A DNA stretch of 64,000 nucleotides from Akebia trifoliata (Eukaryota; Streptophyta; Magnoliopsida; Ranunculales; Lardizabalaceae), in the NCBI GenBank assembly GCA_017979445.1, contig CM030705.1, forward strand, positions 9,064,679-9,128,678, read 5' to 3'. The translations under genes were made by a program, and so were the position numbers. A model generated the notes under the pieces. That model saw only the letters and a program-made list of their open reading frames with translations, made no database searches and had not been told where the DNA came from. Shown here piece after piece: positions 46,335 through 60,100 of the stretch. Within the stretch, counting starts at the first letter, position 1. The number at the start of each line of letters is the position of its first letter.

Positions 46335-49300
46335 ATGATTCTTCAAAGGACTACCACCCTTCGAAATTCGATGAACTTTTCGATGTTTCGTTCCTTTTTT
46401 TCCAAGGTTATTTTGTTCTTCTCAATTTTGTTGTTTTATTGCTGAAGCTTATCAAGATTTAGAGGGAACCTCCCCAACTTTTTTTAATTTTTTTTTTCTA
46501 TCTTTGATTTAGTTGTAATGAATTTGATGGGTTCTTATATTTGGTGTTTGATACGACTGTAAAATTATGTAACTCTAGGATCCTCAATTTGATGGATTTT
46601 ATCTTCTTTTTTTTTTTTAAGAATAATTTTTAGTATTGGGTTTTCAAGAAAAACTGATTTTTCTTTATATTGGGTTGTAAGGAATTTGATGGATTTTTAT
46701 TTCCGGTGTTGGACATGGAAGTTGTTGACACATTAAAATTATGTAATTTTAGGCTTCTCTATTTGATGGGTTTTGTGTCTTTTTTTTTAAAAAATTTCTC
46801 CATGTTGGGTTCCCAATATTATAAATAAATAAAAAACTGCTTTTCTTTGATATTGATACAAGTGAAACAAAACAAACACACCTTAAATTGATTAACAAGG
46901 GTTGAATGAGAAAAAAATGATAAAATGACACAAAATCGATCCTATCTCGCTTGTCAAACAGAGTAAAATTCATTTATTAACAATTCAAGCAACTTAATAT
47001 CTTCTTGTGTATTTTGCAGGTCGGATCAAATGCAAGCTTTACATCTCAAACTTCGTCTTCTTTGCAACCAATGTGTGAACCCACTTCTTACAGGTGACTA
47101 TTTAACATTGCAAATTCAAGCTATGAAATCGTATATTATTGTTGTTATCGTAGACATTTAACGAATTCTATCGTAAATTTTTTATATGGGTGATGAAAAA
47201 AAGGCAATGTGTGAGATTGTATGCTTCTCATTCAGTTCGATATGTATTATGCTGTCATCGTAAACTTGCAACTTCACGGTTAAATGTTAGATTAATGGAA
47301 CTAATTTTTTCCTTACAAATATCAGGGCAGCTGACGAGTATGCAGATGTGAATTGGGATCAACTTGGATTTGGTTTAATGCCAACTGATTACATGTATGT
47401 CATGAAATGCTCTCAAGATGGGAATTTTTCACGTGGTGAACTCAACCTGTATGGAAACATTGAGTTGAGCCCATCATCCGGAGTCCTAAACTATGGACAA
47501 GTAAGTAGCACTCGTTTGTTCTCTAAGAAATTCAAACCGTTGTGAGTCTGTTATGAAATTGCTCTCACTGTTATTTTATATTGGTTTTGAGAGGATATCT
47601 ATTATGAAATTTCTCTTTCTAAGAAAGGATAAAACTGTGATTTTCTTTATCAAGTCCGAGTTGAACTAACAGAGGAATGTACGAAAAAGTAGAGAAAAAT
47701 ATTCTTGAATCTTGACCATTTTGGTTAGTTATAGAAAAATTGTGGCATCTATCTTACATTTTTTTTTCTATCAGCATGGTTTGTATCAAAATTTCTTTTC
47801 AAAAGCTATGCTAAATAGATTTACTTTTATACTGCAAACCACAAATTGATGGTACAAGGTGTAGTCGGCGATGATGAGGGGAGGTAATTTTTTCTATTTG
47901 AACAGAAAGGTGAACAAGTAATTATTGGTTTAAAGGAATTACTGTTTAAAATTCACTTTCATGTCCATCTTACATAAATAAATATTTGTAAAGAGGAAAA
48001 TGTGCTCCACTTGCATTTAGCCGTGATTTCTAATACATGAACTTTTTATTTTTATTTTGTGTTAGATTTACACTGGAAACTGATTGAAACCTTCTCTCTA
48101 TAACTAACTTTAGTGCCATAAACAATTGTTGGTTGAAAAATCCAAATAGGGATTGTTCGAAGGTCTAAAGGCGTACAGGAAAGTAGATGATGCTATCCTT
48201 CTATTCCGCCCGGAAGAGAATGCTCGGCGCTTAAAAATGGGTGCCGAGAGGATGTGTATGCCATCACCCTCAATTGAGCAGTTTGTCGATGCTGTAAAGC
48301 AAACTGCTCTAGCTAACAAGCGTTGGGTAATTTCTCTTTACGCCTATCTACTCTTTAATTTCTTCTTACTTTCAATTGTAATTTATATTTCGGGTCGAAA
48401 ATAGGTACCACCGCCAGGGAAAGGGTCTCTATATATACGGCCATTGCTCATTGGAAGTGGACCTGTTTTGGGTTTGGCTCCTGCCCCAGAGTACACATTC
48501 CTCATATATGCTTCGCCTGTCGGTAACTATTTCAAGGTGATTGTTTGTTTCTGTTTAAGAGTGGTTTAATTTTAGTAAAAAGGATGTTGTTGGTAATTTT
48601 GGTTCTCTATATAGGAGGGAATGGCACCCTTGAACTTGATTATTCAGGAAGAGTTCCAACGTGCCATCCCTGGTGGAACCGGGGGTATCAAAACAATTGC
48701 CAACTATGCACCGGTAAGTTATCATAAATTTCAAATTTTAATTTAACTGAAATTGCTGATTCCACTAATAAATAATCTTAAGTGTTTTTAAAATGTTGCT
48801 CGTTTTCATACTTGACTGGATTATTTCATACTTATTGGGAGGTTTGACGATGATGATTTAATAATTTTTAAGTGTTTTACAACTTTAGTTCATAATGTCA
48901 AGGTGACTCTTAAGATGAGCTTATTTTCTAAGCCACATTAGTTGAAAGGTGCAGATATAGGACAGAGGATTCTTCTATCTATGTCTCCAATTTGATTCTT
49001 TCGTGCATTTAACATTCACAAGTTTGTCTCTTACAATTTATCAATAATTTGCAAATTTAGAAAATAAGTTTTTGGGTTCCTGTTTATTGTGGGATGTTTT
49101 TATTATGATATTGTCCCAATGTGTAGGTTCTCAAAGCACAAACTAAAGCAAAGAGTAAAGGGTTCTCTGATGTCTTATACCTTGACTCCACGAATAAAAG
49201 AAATCTAGAAGAGGTTTCTTCTTGCAATATTTTCATCGTGAAGGTATCACTTATTCATTAGTTCATAATTACAGTTTAATTTATTCATTATTTGTAACTT

Positions 49301-50837
49301 ATTTCTTAGCATCAATGTTGCTTTTTCGAGGTTTTGGATGTGAAAATGTTCCTTGATCTATGCAAACATGATTGAATTGTTTCATTAAGTATGAACTATC
49401 AAAATGGGTTTAAAATTCGCCAAAAAAATATTTGAAATCTATAAACACTACTAATTAATATTATGAAACAGAACAAAAAAAACAAAACTAGATTTATTTT
49501 TCTCCCACTCTCTTGCAGGGTAATGTAATATCAACTCCAGCTATAGAGGGAACAATTCTTGCTGGAATCACTAGAAAAAGCATCATCACCATAGCTCGTG
49601 ATTGTGGTTACCAGGTACATTATCTTGCACCAGATAGCTCTGAGTCTTACATGAACGATTTTTCTGGAAAAAAAAAATTCTCGACAACAAACCAACCTAC
49701 AACATATAAATGTTGAAAAATAGACAGGTCCACATTCGACATGCATAGCATCCTTCATGATGTGTCATGTGACCAATTTGGTTCGGTACATGTCATTGTG
49801 CATAGTGACATCAAAACAAGATTAGGCATGCATGTAATGTTAGGCTTGTATATGCCATGTGGTGCAAGGCCAAGAATGCAACATCCACCAAAGAATACCA
49901 CATATTCTTAGCCTTCCATAATCTTTTAGATTTTTTTTCTTCTTTTTTTGATGTCTCCGTAAGGATTACGATGATTTTCCACATGCACTCATTTTATGTT
50001 TAATTTAGTTGGCTTCCAACCAATTTATAATGCAGGATTTTTCTTAGGTATTCCCTTTCCAAATGGTATGGAATTTATTTATTTATTTTTCATCATTATC
50101 AAAGCCTTACCCAAAAGTTTGGTATCATCCTAACGAATTACGATAATATCCACTCACTAACTCAATCCACGACTTTTTCGAACTTTCCTCTCATTCTTTT
50201 ATTACCTTAAACTTGCAAATTCCTTCTAACGTAAGACCATTGTTCACCTTCACTCAGATGAAAAATTAAATATTTTGAACTTTTTTTTTTGTTTTGGTTG
50301 GAATGGTCTAATCTTGAGAATGTATTGAACACAAACATGATCGTTCATGTAAAAACTCTAAGCAATATTCCCAATCTTGATCAGGTTGAAGAACGTCCTA
50401 TTTCAGTCGACGAATTGGCTGATGCCCATGAAGTTTTCTGCACAGGAACTGCAGTGGTTGTTGCTCCAGTAGGCAGTATCACATACCAGGGTAAAAGGTG
50501 AATTCCCCAACTGATTGCGCTTCTCCTTGATATTTATTTGTAATAAAAACTCAAATCATGACAACATACATACAAGAGTAATTCTAAATACGTGCAAAAT
50601 TTAGCTTTATGCACTGTTTAGCAATCCACACATTCAGATTGAAACATCATTAAATTTATGATATCGTTATGGATGATGCAAGTGTTAACTCATGTTACAA
50701 GATATTCACCATGTTTGTGCAGGATTGATTACAAAACTGGAGTAGGGACTGTGTCTCATTTACTGTACCCAACCCTTACAGGCATTCAAACAGGTCTCAT
50801 TGAAGACAAGATGGGTTGGACCGTTGAGATAGATTGA
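46335..50837 (+). CDS. BCAT: Branched-chain amino acid aminotransferase, mitochondrial-type (gene B)
   Basis: Ten exons: 46335-46406, 47020-47093, 47326-47500, 48150-48326, 48405-48536, 48615-48713, 49127-49243, 49519-49614, 50385-50497, 50723-50837. They total 1170 bp (389 residues) in one frame, all with GT-AG introns. The reaction is that of gene A. Motifs are [86 protein letters not shown] (catalytic Lys at about 236), EVSSCNIF and [16 protein letters not shown]. The leader [20 protein letters not shown] is Arg-rich with no acidic residues and suggests mitochondrial import. The ATG has the context AACCATGA. Exons 4-9 equal gene A's in length, showing a shared duplicate origin. Its introns are far shorter than those of gene A. 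Confidence 0.94.
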
Positions 50838-51356
50838 TTTCTTCCCCCTTGGTGCAAAATGAACCTAGAACAAGGGTTACACCTATAAAAAAATAAGTGC
50901 TGAATAGCATTAAGAGCTGAATTTAAGTACTAAAAAAGTTGTTTGTTTAGATGCTGAATCATATATGTTACACATTGCTGAAGCTAGTAAATTGTCTTTG
51001 TTACCCTTAAAATCATATTATACATTATTTGCATATTTCAAATGCTTATTTCTTATCAAACATAATAAAATATATTATTTCTTATAAAATTAAAATATAA
51101 TTCATTTTTAAATAATAAATAATACTCAAATCTTCAATTTATAAATAATAATTTCTATTTATGAAAGCCCACAAATTTCAAATTAAAAATAATAATGTCA
51201 TACAAGTCATCAAAATTTGAAATCAACATTAAAATAACTTAATTTTGGATGAATAATTTTTGATAGAAATAACGGATGTGTAATTATAAAAGTACCTTTT
51301 GAATTAATAAGGGCAACCTACACCATAGCCAATTTTTTTTGTTTTTGTTTTATATG
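50838..51356. other. 3' flank of BCAT gene B
   Basis: AT-rich, presumably holding the 3' UTR and poly(A) site. No other gene is seen. Confidence 0.45.
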
Positions 51357-51783
51357 AGTTAAAGTTTTTGGAATGAGCACATTTTTAGTGAGGATGGTCT
51401 AGAGATCATCCTCACAAAAAATCAATCCATTTTGAAACTTCTAACTCGTCAAAAATATATATATATTTTTTTTAAAGGACGATTTACGATTCTTGAACTT
51501 GTTTTGATAGAGTTAGAAGTTTCAAGATGTGCTGATTTTTTGTGAGGATGATCTCCTCATTGTAGAGATCATCCTCATCAAAAATCAACTTATTCCAAAA
51601 CTTTTAACCCATATAAGACAAAATAATTTAGCCATGGTGTGGGTTTATTCATTTGTGGGGTGCTTATATACTAATGAGATCATCCTCACCAAAAATCAAC
51701 TCATTCCAAAACTTTTAACTCATATAAGACAAAATAATTTAGCCATGGTGTGGGTTTATTAATTTGTGGGGTGCTTATATACT
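51357..51783. repeat. GAGATCATCCTCAC hairpin repeats with a 111-bp tandem duplication
   Basis: GAGATCATCCTCACAAAAAA flanked by AACTTCTAACTC-type arms occurs as two hairpins (about 51357-51448 and 51512-51608). From 51565 a 111-bp unit (GAGATCATCCTCATC...GGTGCTTATATACTA) repeats at 51676. The same hairpin family lies at 63546-63722. Confidence 0.75.
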
Positions 51784-53438
51784 TATCCATGGGATATAAG
51801 AGGTAATATCCTTTTAAGAATAAAGGCATACTTGTCCATGCTAAAAAAACGAAGGGTATACTTGTCCGTGTTGAAAAAAGCAAAGTGCTTACCGCTTCAG
51901 CACTTTTTTTCAGCATCAAAATAGTGTTGAATTTTTTTCACTTATTTTCAGCAATAAGCACTGAAAATATAGAGTAAACAAACGCGCGCTATTTTGACAA
52001 AAAGTGCTGAATTTACTGAAAAATAGCACAAACAAACACTACCTAAATTTGCTTAAGCTCATTTTTAATTTAGTGGTTTTACATAAATAAATTTCTTATT
52101 TTCATATTTAAATCTTTTATTTAATGCACATTTATATATCCTCTAAATGATCAAATCAATCAAACGAATCAATTGTTTGTTGGATTATGAATTGATTACT
52201 ATAAGATCTTTCATTGATGTGGTCCAGAATATGAAAATTTGAACTCGAGGAGGCACCTAATCAACGTATTTAAGATGTTATTTGCTCCTACTCAGATTTG
52301 CAAATAAGGATCTAATGAAGCATCTCTAGGATACAATGAATCCAATCTATTGATCAAAATTCATCATCTTGTAAAGATGGAGAATTGCCCCCCCAAATAA
52401 CTCGATGCAATCAAGTATCGGAAATTGATATTAAGAAGAAAGGATTTATCGTCTTTGTATGCCAACAAAATGTTAATCCAGAGTGTTTGAGGATCTCTGC
52501 CAATGGATTCTTTTTTTTTTTTTGAAGGGGAGCTACTATTGCCACACCAATTCGTATGTAAATCACCAAAGAATTGCCCACAGTTGGTGCGGCGTTAGTA
52601 AAAGTTGGTGTGGCAACAGTAACATTTTATTTATTTATTTTTTTTTAAATTTATAAAATTGATACGAATGTTATTTCCCCAAACAGTCAGCATATGATTT
52701 CCTTAATAGTCATGAGATTTGGATGATTTAAATCACTTAGATGACCATTGGATCTAGTCTAACAGTCTAAAGGCAAGGGTTGGGTTGCACACTTTCTCGT
52801 GGACACCAACTACCGATGGTCAATCTGGAAGAATACGATCAACTCGTTTGAGTTGATTAGGGCAAAGTAACCTAGCCTCAAAAGTGCCCAAGCGAGAATT
52901 ATGCACACATGCATGCATGGGTGGGCACGGTGACCTTCACCTAGCTAAGCATAGGAGCATAGTTTTGCCAACTTAACTAGCTAAAGATTGTACCATACAT
53001 TTGAGATTTCTCATTCCTTTACTAGGTGAGACTGTCTTTTAAGAGTTGATATTCTAACTTATCATCCAAAATACAGAAATAGCCAAACAACTTACCAAAA
53101 AATCAATTGACTAAAGATAGAAAAGAAAAAAGTTTTTTTTAATCTAATAACTTTACATTATTTTATAAAAATGATTCTAAATACAAAAAAAAGCATCAAA
53201 AGATTCACAAAAAATAAAAATTTTGCACTAAAAAAATGTATATACCATAAGGGATTGAGAGGTACCCCATGTGTTTAAAATTTCACTTATTACACATATA
53301 TCAAACCCTTATCAGGGTGCATAGATACCATAATCTTAAACTGAGGACCTTATATGAAGAGACTTGATAAACAAAACACACACATTCATTAAGGATCAAG
53401 CTATCTTTAGAGTTAACACTATTGTGGTTTTGTGCCTA
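51784..53438. other. Intergenic with a short hairpin
   Basis: At about 52545-52615, TATTGCCACACCAATTC and AGTTGGTGTGGCAACAG form an inverted repeat with a spacer of about 40 bp, possibly a very small MITE. About 51880-52040 repeats CAGCACTTTTT/GTGCTGAA-type sequence in both orientations. No gene is seen. Confidence 0.4.
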
Positions 53439-53470
53439 TATACTATTTGATATATATATCAAATAGTATA
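53439..53470. repeat. Perfect 32-bp palindrome
   Basis: TATACTATTTGATATA followed directly by its exact reverse complement, with no spacer. Confidence 0.9.
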
Positions 53471-54107
53471 ATGTGTTATTATAATCAAACAGATTATATA
53501 CTCTCATCCTCTTATTTTCCATTATAGTTTTCAAGAAATATTTCAATAATAACTCATCATGTCATAAACATATTCCTATGAAACGAATTATATTCAGAAA
53601 GTGTTCAGTATGTTCCCTTGCAGAAGTATCCCTTGTTCTAGAATTTTTAAGTTAAATCTCTCTCTCTCTCTCTCAATGTTACCATAAACAAGAGAAAAAT
53701 AAGCTAATCTCAATTTCACAAGAAAGAAAAAAAGATTGAACCTTTGAACCCGTTTGTATGCGCGATAAGCACTGGATATTATGGCCAGACATCTCATGTA
53801 ATCATGTTGGCTGAGATAGATGACTCCCTCAATCTGTTAAAGGCCTCAGAAAACAGCAAACCCCAAGCATTGTAGTATCAGACATTTTCTATGATGATTG
53901 AGCACCATCAATACATGATTGTGATATGAAGGAACGAATGAAGGTTCAGCACGATAAAAACAATGAATTATATATATACATGAAGGAAATACGCCATTCT
54001 ACAGGTTGCTAGCATCTTCTCTTTCCAAGCTGCAACGTACAGGCCAAGATTCACTTATTCTCGAGCTTTCCTCTCCTGAAATGTGAGGGCCATAGACAGT
54101 AATTATT
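53471..54107. other. 3' flank of the CSC1-like gene
   Basis: It contains a CT microsatellite at about 53657-53674 and probably the 3' UTR of the minus-strand channel gene. No separate gene is seen. Confidence 0.45.
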
Positions 54108-57100
54108 TCATTGGATACCAGATAGAGGGAGTCTGCCAAGTGTCGGGTGAGCCAAACCTGGCGTTAAGTCCACTGGATCTCGGGTGTTGTCCATGTCCCT
54201 GCAATGGCTTGAGCCCTCGGACTTGCATATTGATGTCAATGCAGATTGACAATAGGCTGATTGCAGTTGTTGATGAATCTCTTCCATCCGCCCATAAAGC
54301 TCGTCGTGCCGATCCATCTCAATAAGATCCTGTAGACAAGCAAGATATAAAACTAGGCGAAAAATGTTTACTTGTATAAGGCAGAAGAAATTAAGTTTTG
54401 CTTGTTACCTGAGCAGAAAAACTCTTAAATATGGGATGAAACCGTTGTCTGCAGTACTCGTTAAATAGGAGTGTGCATATAACCAGAAGAATGGTGAAGC
54501 CTGATGCGACTGGCGATTTTTTTATTCCAAATACTCCAAGAGCGATTATTTGTGCTAGCACCAATGAGAATATTGTACTGTTGTGCACAATAGGCCATAT
54601 CTCTCCACTCGTGTCGTATTTTGGAATGTATACATTAAGCATCTGCAAGGTAATTTGAATAAAGTGGAGCATTCGCGAGCATTCCTTAATGCAATAATAT
54701 CACTTATAGTGTTGTGTTGGTGTGTTAAATCCTCAAGAAAATAATCAGAAAGTGTAGAACTCATACTTTAAGATAAATGCTAATCAATATCTTGCAAAAA
54801 GAGAAAAAAATGGGAAGAATCACACTAGAGTCCCGCGGAGGGCCAAAACCCAACACAGGTTCTTCACCCTTTTATACGAGACCATAAACATAGGCAGAAA
54901 TAAACTTATCCAACCAATGTGGTCCTCTTAACAAAGAAACAAATTAACACGAGGATGCATCTCTAGATGACCTGCCATGGATTTCTTGTCCCATGTCATG
55001 TCCGCATTCTATCATACTGCCTGACACCCTTTTAGGGTAGGATTTCCACAAAATAGAGGTGAGCAAGACTATCAAGGGGTTTGCAAAGGAGTTCTTAAAA
55101 TATAGTTGGGACTTTTGTCAAAAGTGCCAGCTTATATTTTTCATTTAAAAGAGTGGAAATGAAATTGGAGATGGATGTGATGAATATTCTAGTCCTCATT
55201 TTTTAGAGTTATAGATTTTTCTCTTATCTAAGCTGCATAAATTTCAAGATTTGTTGACTTGATAAAGATATGCTTGAATTGAAAGGGGCCATCAAAAAAT
55301 GGATCTCAGGTTACACTTAAATTGAAGGCGATCCATCAAGAAATGGATACCCATACCAGTCTGTCCATCATCTTAGTAATGCTTCCTGCTTCAATAAATC
55401 ATGCATGAGAATGGGATCGGTAAATGACTCACATTGTGCTAGTAGGTTTTTTTTTTTATCGGGGTCTGTGGTATTACCACACGTAGACTTTACCACCTCA
55501 CAAAAATGGCATATTCAAATACTAATTAGTTATTAAGATCCGTGAACATATGAAGAGAAATGTAGGTATTGTAGGGGAAAACATGGGGAACCAGGTTTCC
55601 TAGTATCTATGGTTTATAAGTACAAATCCACACAACTGGTACAGAAACCTTGGTACATCTACCAAAGGTTTCTGTACCATGAATTCTACCATGTCCAACT
55701 GAATCTTCCAATCAAAGACGAACTTAAGAGAAGGATCCCATATAGTAAGATAATCCTAAAAGCTGCTATCAAGTTGCCTTATGGTATTACTTATTTTTCG
55801 CAGAAGAATGGAAGTATCTGTCATTGTCCTATTTTCTATTGATGATATTCAGGATTCATAGTATCGGAAGACCTAAGGTTACTGTAAATCCTAGAGGTAG
55901 AGTGATTGTACTTCCCATCTGATCGTTTTTATCTCATCTTCATATTTTTACTTTCTATGCTTCCATCCTACATCAACTACTCTCATGGATATCAGAGGAA
56001 AACATACAAAACAAAGTGAACAGAAGCACAACCAAGGATATTTTTGCCATTAAAACTGCTTACGATTACTATTAGAACAAACTTATTCTGCTAAAAAAGG
56101 AACACATGAACATATCTTCAAGTCTGAGTTGGTAAGAATACACCATAGACAGAAAATAATGAAAGCACAAATAATGCATAGCACAAGAATATGTACACAG
56201 GAGGTATAGATAGATCTCGATGCACACTCGTTCCTAGAAATGAAAGCAATTATCATCAGAGAAATATCACTCACCTGATTACGGTATACTACATAACCCA
56301 GAAAGAAGTAAACCAACAAGAACGGCAATATTAAAGGTGCCAAGATGGAACAAGTAAAACCAAGGAGTCCAAACAGTAAGACTTTTGGTACTTCTGTGTG
56401 GTACGGAAAGGATGTGGTCAAGTTGGATGGACCTTCCTTACTCCATAGTACGAATCTATAGAACAAGTTGCATACAAGAGCAAAAAGTTGCATGACTTCA
56501 GAGCACAAACTTGTCCAACCAGATGTCAGAACATAAGTGATGAAGAAAGTAGCCTGCACACATTTAAAAAATAATAACAATCATTAGATTAACGAAAAAC
56601 AATTAAAGTGTCATATTCTGCCTATAAAACAAAATGCTAGGGACTCAAAAGCCTTCCTGAATTGAGTTACCATATCGAATAAACATAATTGAGTAAGAAG
56701 TTCTGTAACTTAAAATTATATCATAGAAGTTTATTATCAGTTATAAACTGGGCTTGAAACTCATCTTCACCCTCTTGTCTATCAAAATAAAAAGGGCTGC
56801 ATATTTCTCATGAATGACATGCAAGGAAGTGAGTGATTCTGATAACGAAGGTTAACATTAACATAAATTTTTGGAATTTCTAAATTTCCTCGTGCATTAA
56901 AATGACTGAAATTATTTTAATTAAATACAAATCAAAGCTTAGAGGTGGTGTAAATGCTTCTTGAAGATAGTTGAATCATCTAAAATGTGCAAGGGATTAA
57001 GGTAACAATTTCCTTGGGATCCTTGGACTTGATCCAAAGTCTCACTTCAAGATTGAAAGCTTGCAGCACTTGGCATAGGCAAGGTACATGACCCCCCTAC

Positions 57101-60100
57101 TGAGATTGCCTATATAATACATGTTTGATACTTACAAAGTTTTTCCACAAGGACTAGTTTTAATGTTCAATCATTGGGTAAAAGGAATACTTCCCTGATC
57201 TAGTATACACGGGTCAGCATGTATTAACAGATAAATGAATTACTCCAAAATCAAGAAGAAAAGAGGAATTAAGATGTATGAATACCATATTTTTTTCTTC
57301 GCTAATGGGCTACCTTAGTATGTTAGGACACTCCATTTTGTAAGATTTTTCCATGTTAGACACCATGCAATACCCATGTGTACTCCAGAGGAACTTTCTA
57401 ATGATTCGACTATGTCATTTTAGTTATTTTATGGTGTTCTAAATTCAAATGTACATCAGCTAATCAAACTACATTTCTATACAACCTCCTCCAACTGTAG
57501 GCTTCCCTATATTGTTTGACACATGGTAGAAACTGCACAGACTTATTGATGTATTGTGTTTGTGGGAGCCACTGTGTCTGGAAATTTGTACCAGTATCGG
57601 ATACAGGCACATTTACCAGTCTCCTTGTTAGATTGGTTTTCTATGATATTCTTTATCCTGCACAAATGACTTGGGAACTTGGGCAGAGTCTCAGGATTCT
57701 TAAGTAGGCTACTGTTACAGTGTAGAGATTCTGAGAAAATGAGCTTTTAGGCCTTCTCTTATCAAGCATTTCTAGAGCAGAACAACTGGAGTAGATGTCA
57801 AAGCCACCCCCCCTCTTCTTATACAGGAGAGGATTGGTGAGTGATGGTTAACCCCATCTGCAAGATCCAACAACTCCAGACCCAATTGGAGTCTCTTTGC
57901 AGACAATTCTTAACATCTTAAGTCTTGCATTACTCACAACATATCATGTATGGGTCAAAAGAAATCAGCTGTTGAAATTGAATGGGTAAGGGAGGAGAAA
58001 ATTAGAAAAAAGAAGAGGGAACTAGAAATTTCTACGAGGAATGTAGTGATCTACACTGTCTTATGGATAGCAGACACCCCCACTGCACAAGAAAAACAAA
58101 GGTGCAATTGGGTTCTAGTGAATCTACCCTCAGAATATCATATAACCCAGTTTCGTTGAAACTATTAGTTTTCTCAATGTTTGCATGAACATTGAAGAGA
58201 ACCTGTCACTCAAACCTTCTAATACACAATGTCTCTTTTGCCCAAATTAAAAGGATAGATTATAACTTAATAGACAGGGAGAGAGGGATATACATTTTTT
58301 GATACTATTTTAGACTGAAACTTGCCTCTTTGCATAGACTAGAGGTTGCCCGTGCCTACCAGTACAAACATCTTCTTTGGGATTAAGGGGGTAGAAATGG
58401 AAGGCAATAAATTTGGAGGGGTATTCTTGGAAAGGGAGATAGAATAGGAAAGACAATAAAATTAAAAGTTTTCCTCGAGATTCATTGGGAGATTAAACCC
58501 AAACCCTCTCTATGTGGGGGATAAGGGAATCCGATCCATTGTTATGCTTTTATCAAATAGATAAGTGTCTCAACAATTCAGAGAACTGTTAAGACACCAA
58601 ATCTCTTGGAAACAATCTTCATGTTAAGACTAGTTGAGGCAACCGTTTCCAAGCACCAATTTGAGGCTAGAAACCACTTTGATGCCCCTTGGTCCCACTA
58701 GGTACCCGTTCAGGTCTGAAACCCATTAGGCCAATTGTGTGGCTATTTGTAGGAACCAAAAATATTTGATCCTAGGGATTAGAATATATAGCATTACAAC
58801 TCGATCCAAACTAGAATGACTCGGCACCACGGGTCCAACCCATACCCATTCGGTTCAGCCTAGAGGATCTGATCCCTTCACTGAAACCACACCTTAAGGA
58901 GGTTCGGCCTCCCCATATAGCCGACCCCTACACTGTTGCCAAACATACAAGGAGGTTCGGCCTCCCTATTGGAGCCGACCCCTTCACCCTCTCAAACCTT
59001 AAGGAGGTTTGGCCTCCCTTGGAGTAACGCGGAACACAAATCAAGTAAATAGTCGAGGGTTCCAACTAAAAATTGTAATTATTTAGGTTTTCACTTAATT
59101 ATCATCGATATTATTTTACATTAGTTTTTTTTTTTTTTAATAGTTTTGAGTTGTTTTAGGGATTTATTTTTATGTTTTTTTGGGTTATTTTCATGTTTTA
59201 TTAGCCCATGGTCTTAGTATAATATTTAGGGGCAGTTTGGTAACTTTAGGACGTGTTTTTTTTAAGTTTATTAGGGTTGAAAATTTAGGAGAGAGAAAGT
59301 TACGAAAATTAGGTATTTTAGTTTTATTAGGACTATTTATTAATTTTCTTTATATATAGATTGTATTAGGGTTTATTTATAGAGAATGAAAGAAATAAAC
59401 AAGAAGTTTTTGTTTTCTTTGAATGTTGGTGCATTCAACATGGTTGATCCCATGGAAATCGTTAGGGTGATTCCAAGGTAAATATCATTTTTTTTTTTCT
59501 TTCTTTTATTTTCTTCTTATCCTCTATCTCTTTCAATCCATCTTTTCTATTTTATTTATTTCTGAGAGATCAAGAAACTTTTAATCCTTTCAAGAACCTA
59601 ACCCATAAATTTTGTTTTCTTAATTTTTTTCAAGAAATCTTGAATTCTTAATTCTTAAAACCCCTTTCTTGATTCTTGATTCTTGATTTTTGAAACCTAC
59701 AAATTGTTTTACCATTTAATCATTTTCCACTTTCTTTAACACTAATTTCATTAATCTCCTAAACCAAATCTACTCTATACCCAAATACCCTAAATCCCCT
59801 ATTTTTCCTAAATCAAATTTCATTTTCTTATCTGTCCTATTGTCGCCCAAATCCTTAACCCAATCCCCAACCAGATTTCCCTATTTTCCAAAATCAAATT
59901 TCATTTTCTTATCTCCCTTCACTGGTCTTGCATCATGGGGCCAACCCCTTCACCCATCCAAATAACAAGGAGATTCGGCCTCCCTTAGGAGCCGACCCCT
60001 TCGATTGCTATCATTAATTGGTTCGTAGTCCCAAAGGAGTCAACCCCTACATTCATTAATATAATATGGTTTGGCCTCCTCAAGGAGCCAATCCCATATA

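Noticed and set aside
50893..52046. hAT-like element with GTTTGTTT/AAACAAAC ends
   Set aside because: The two ends do not align well beyond short AT-rich words, and no 8-bp target duplication was found.
54083..54325. + strand 80-codon frame
   Set aside because: It is antisense to the last coding exon of the CSC1-like gene.
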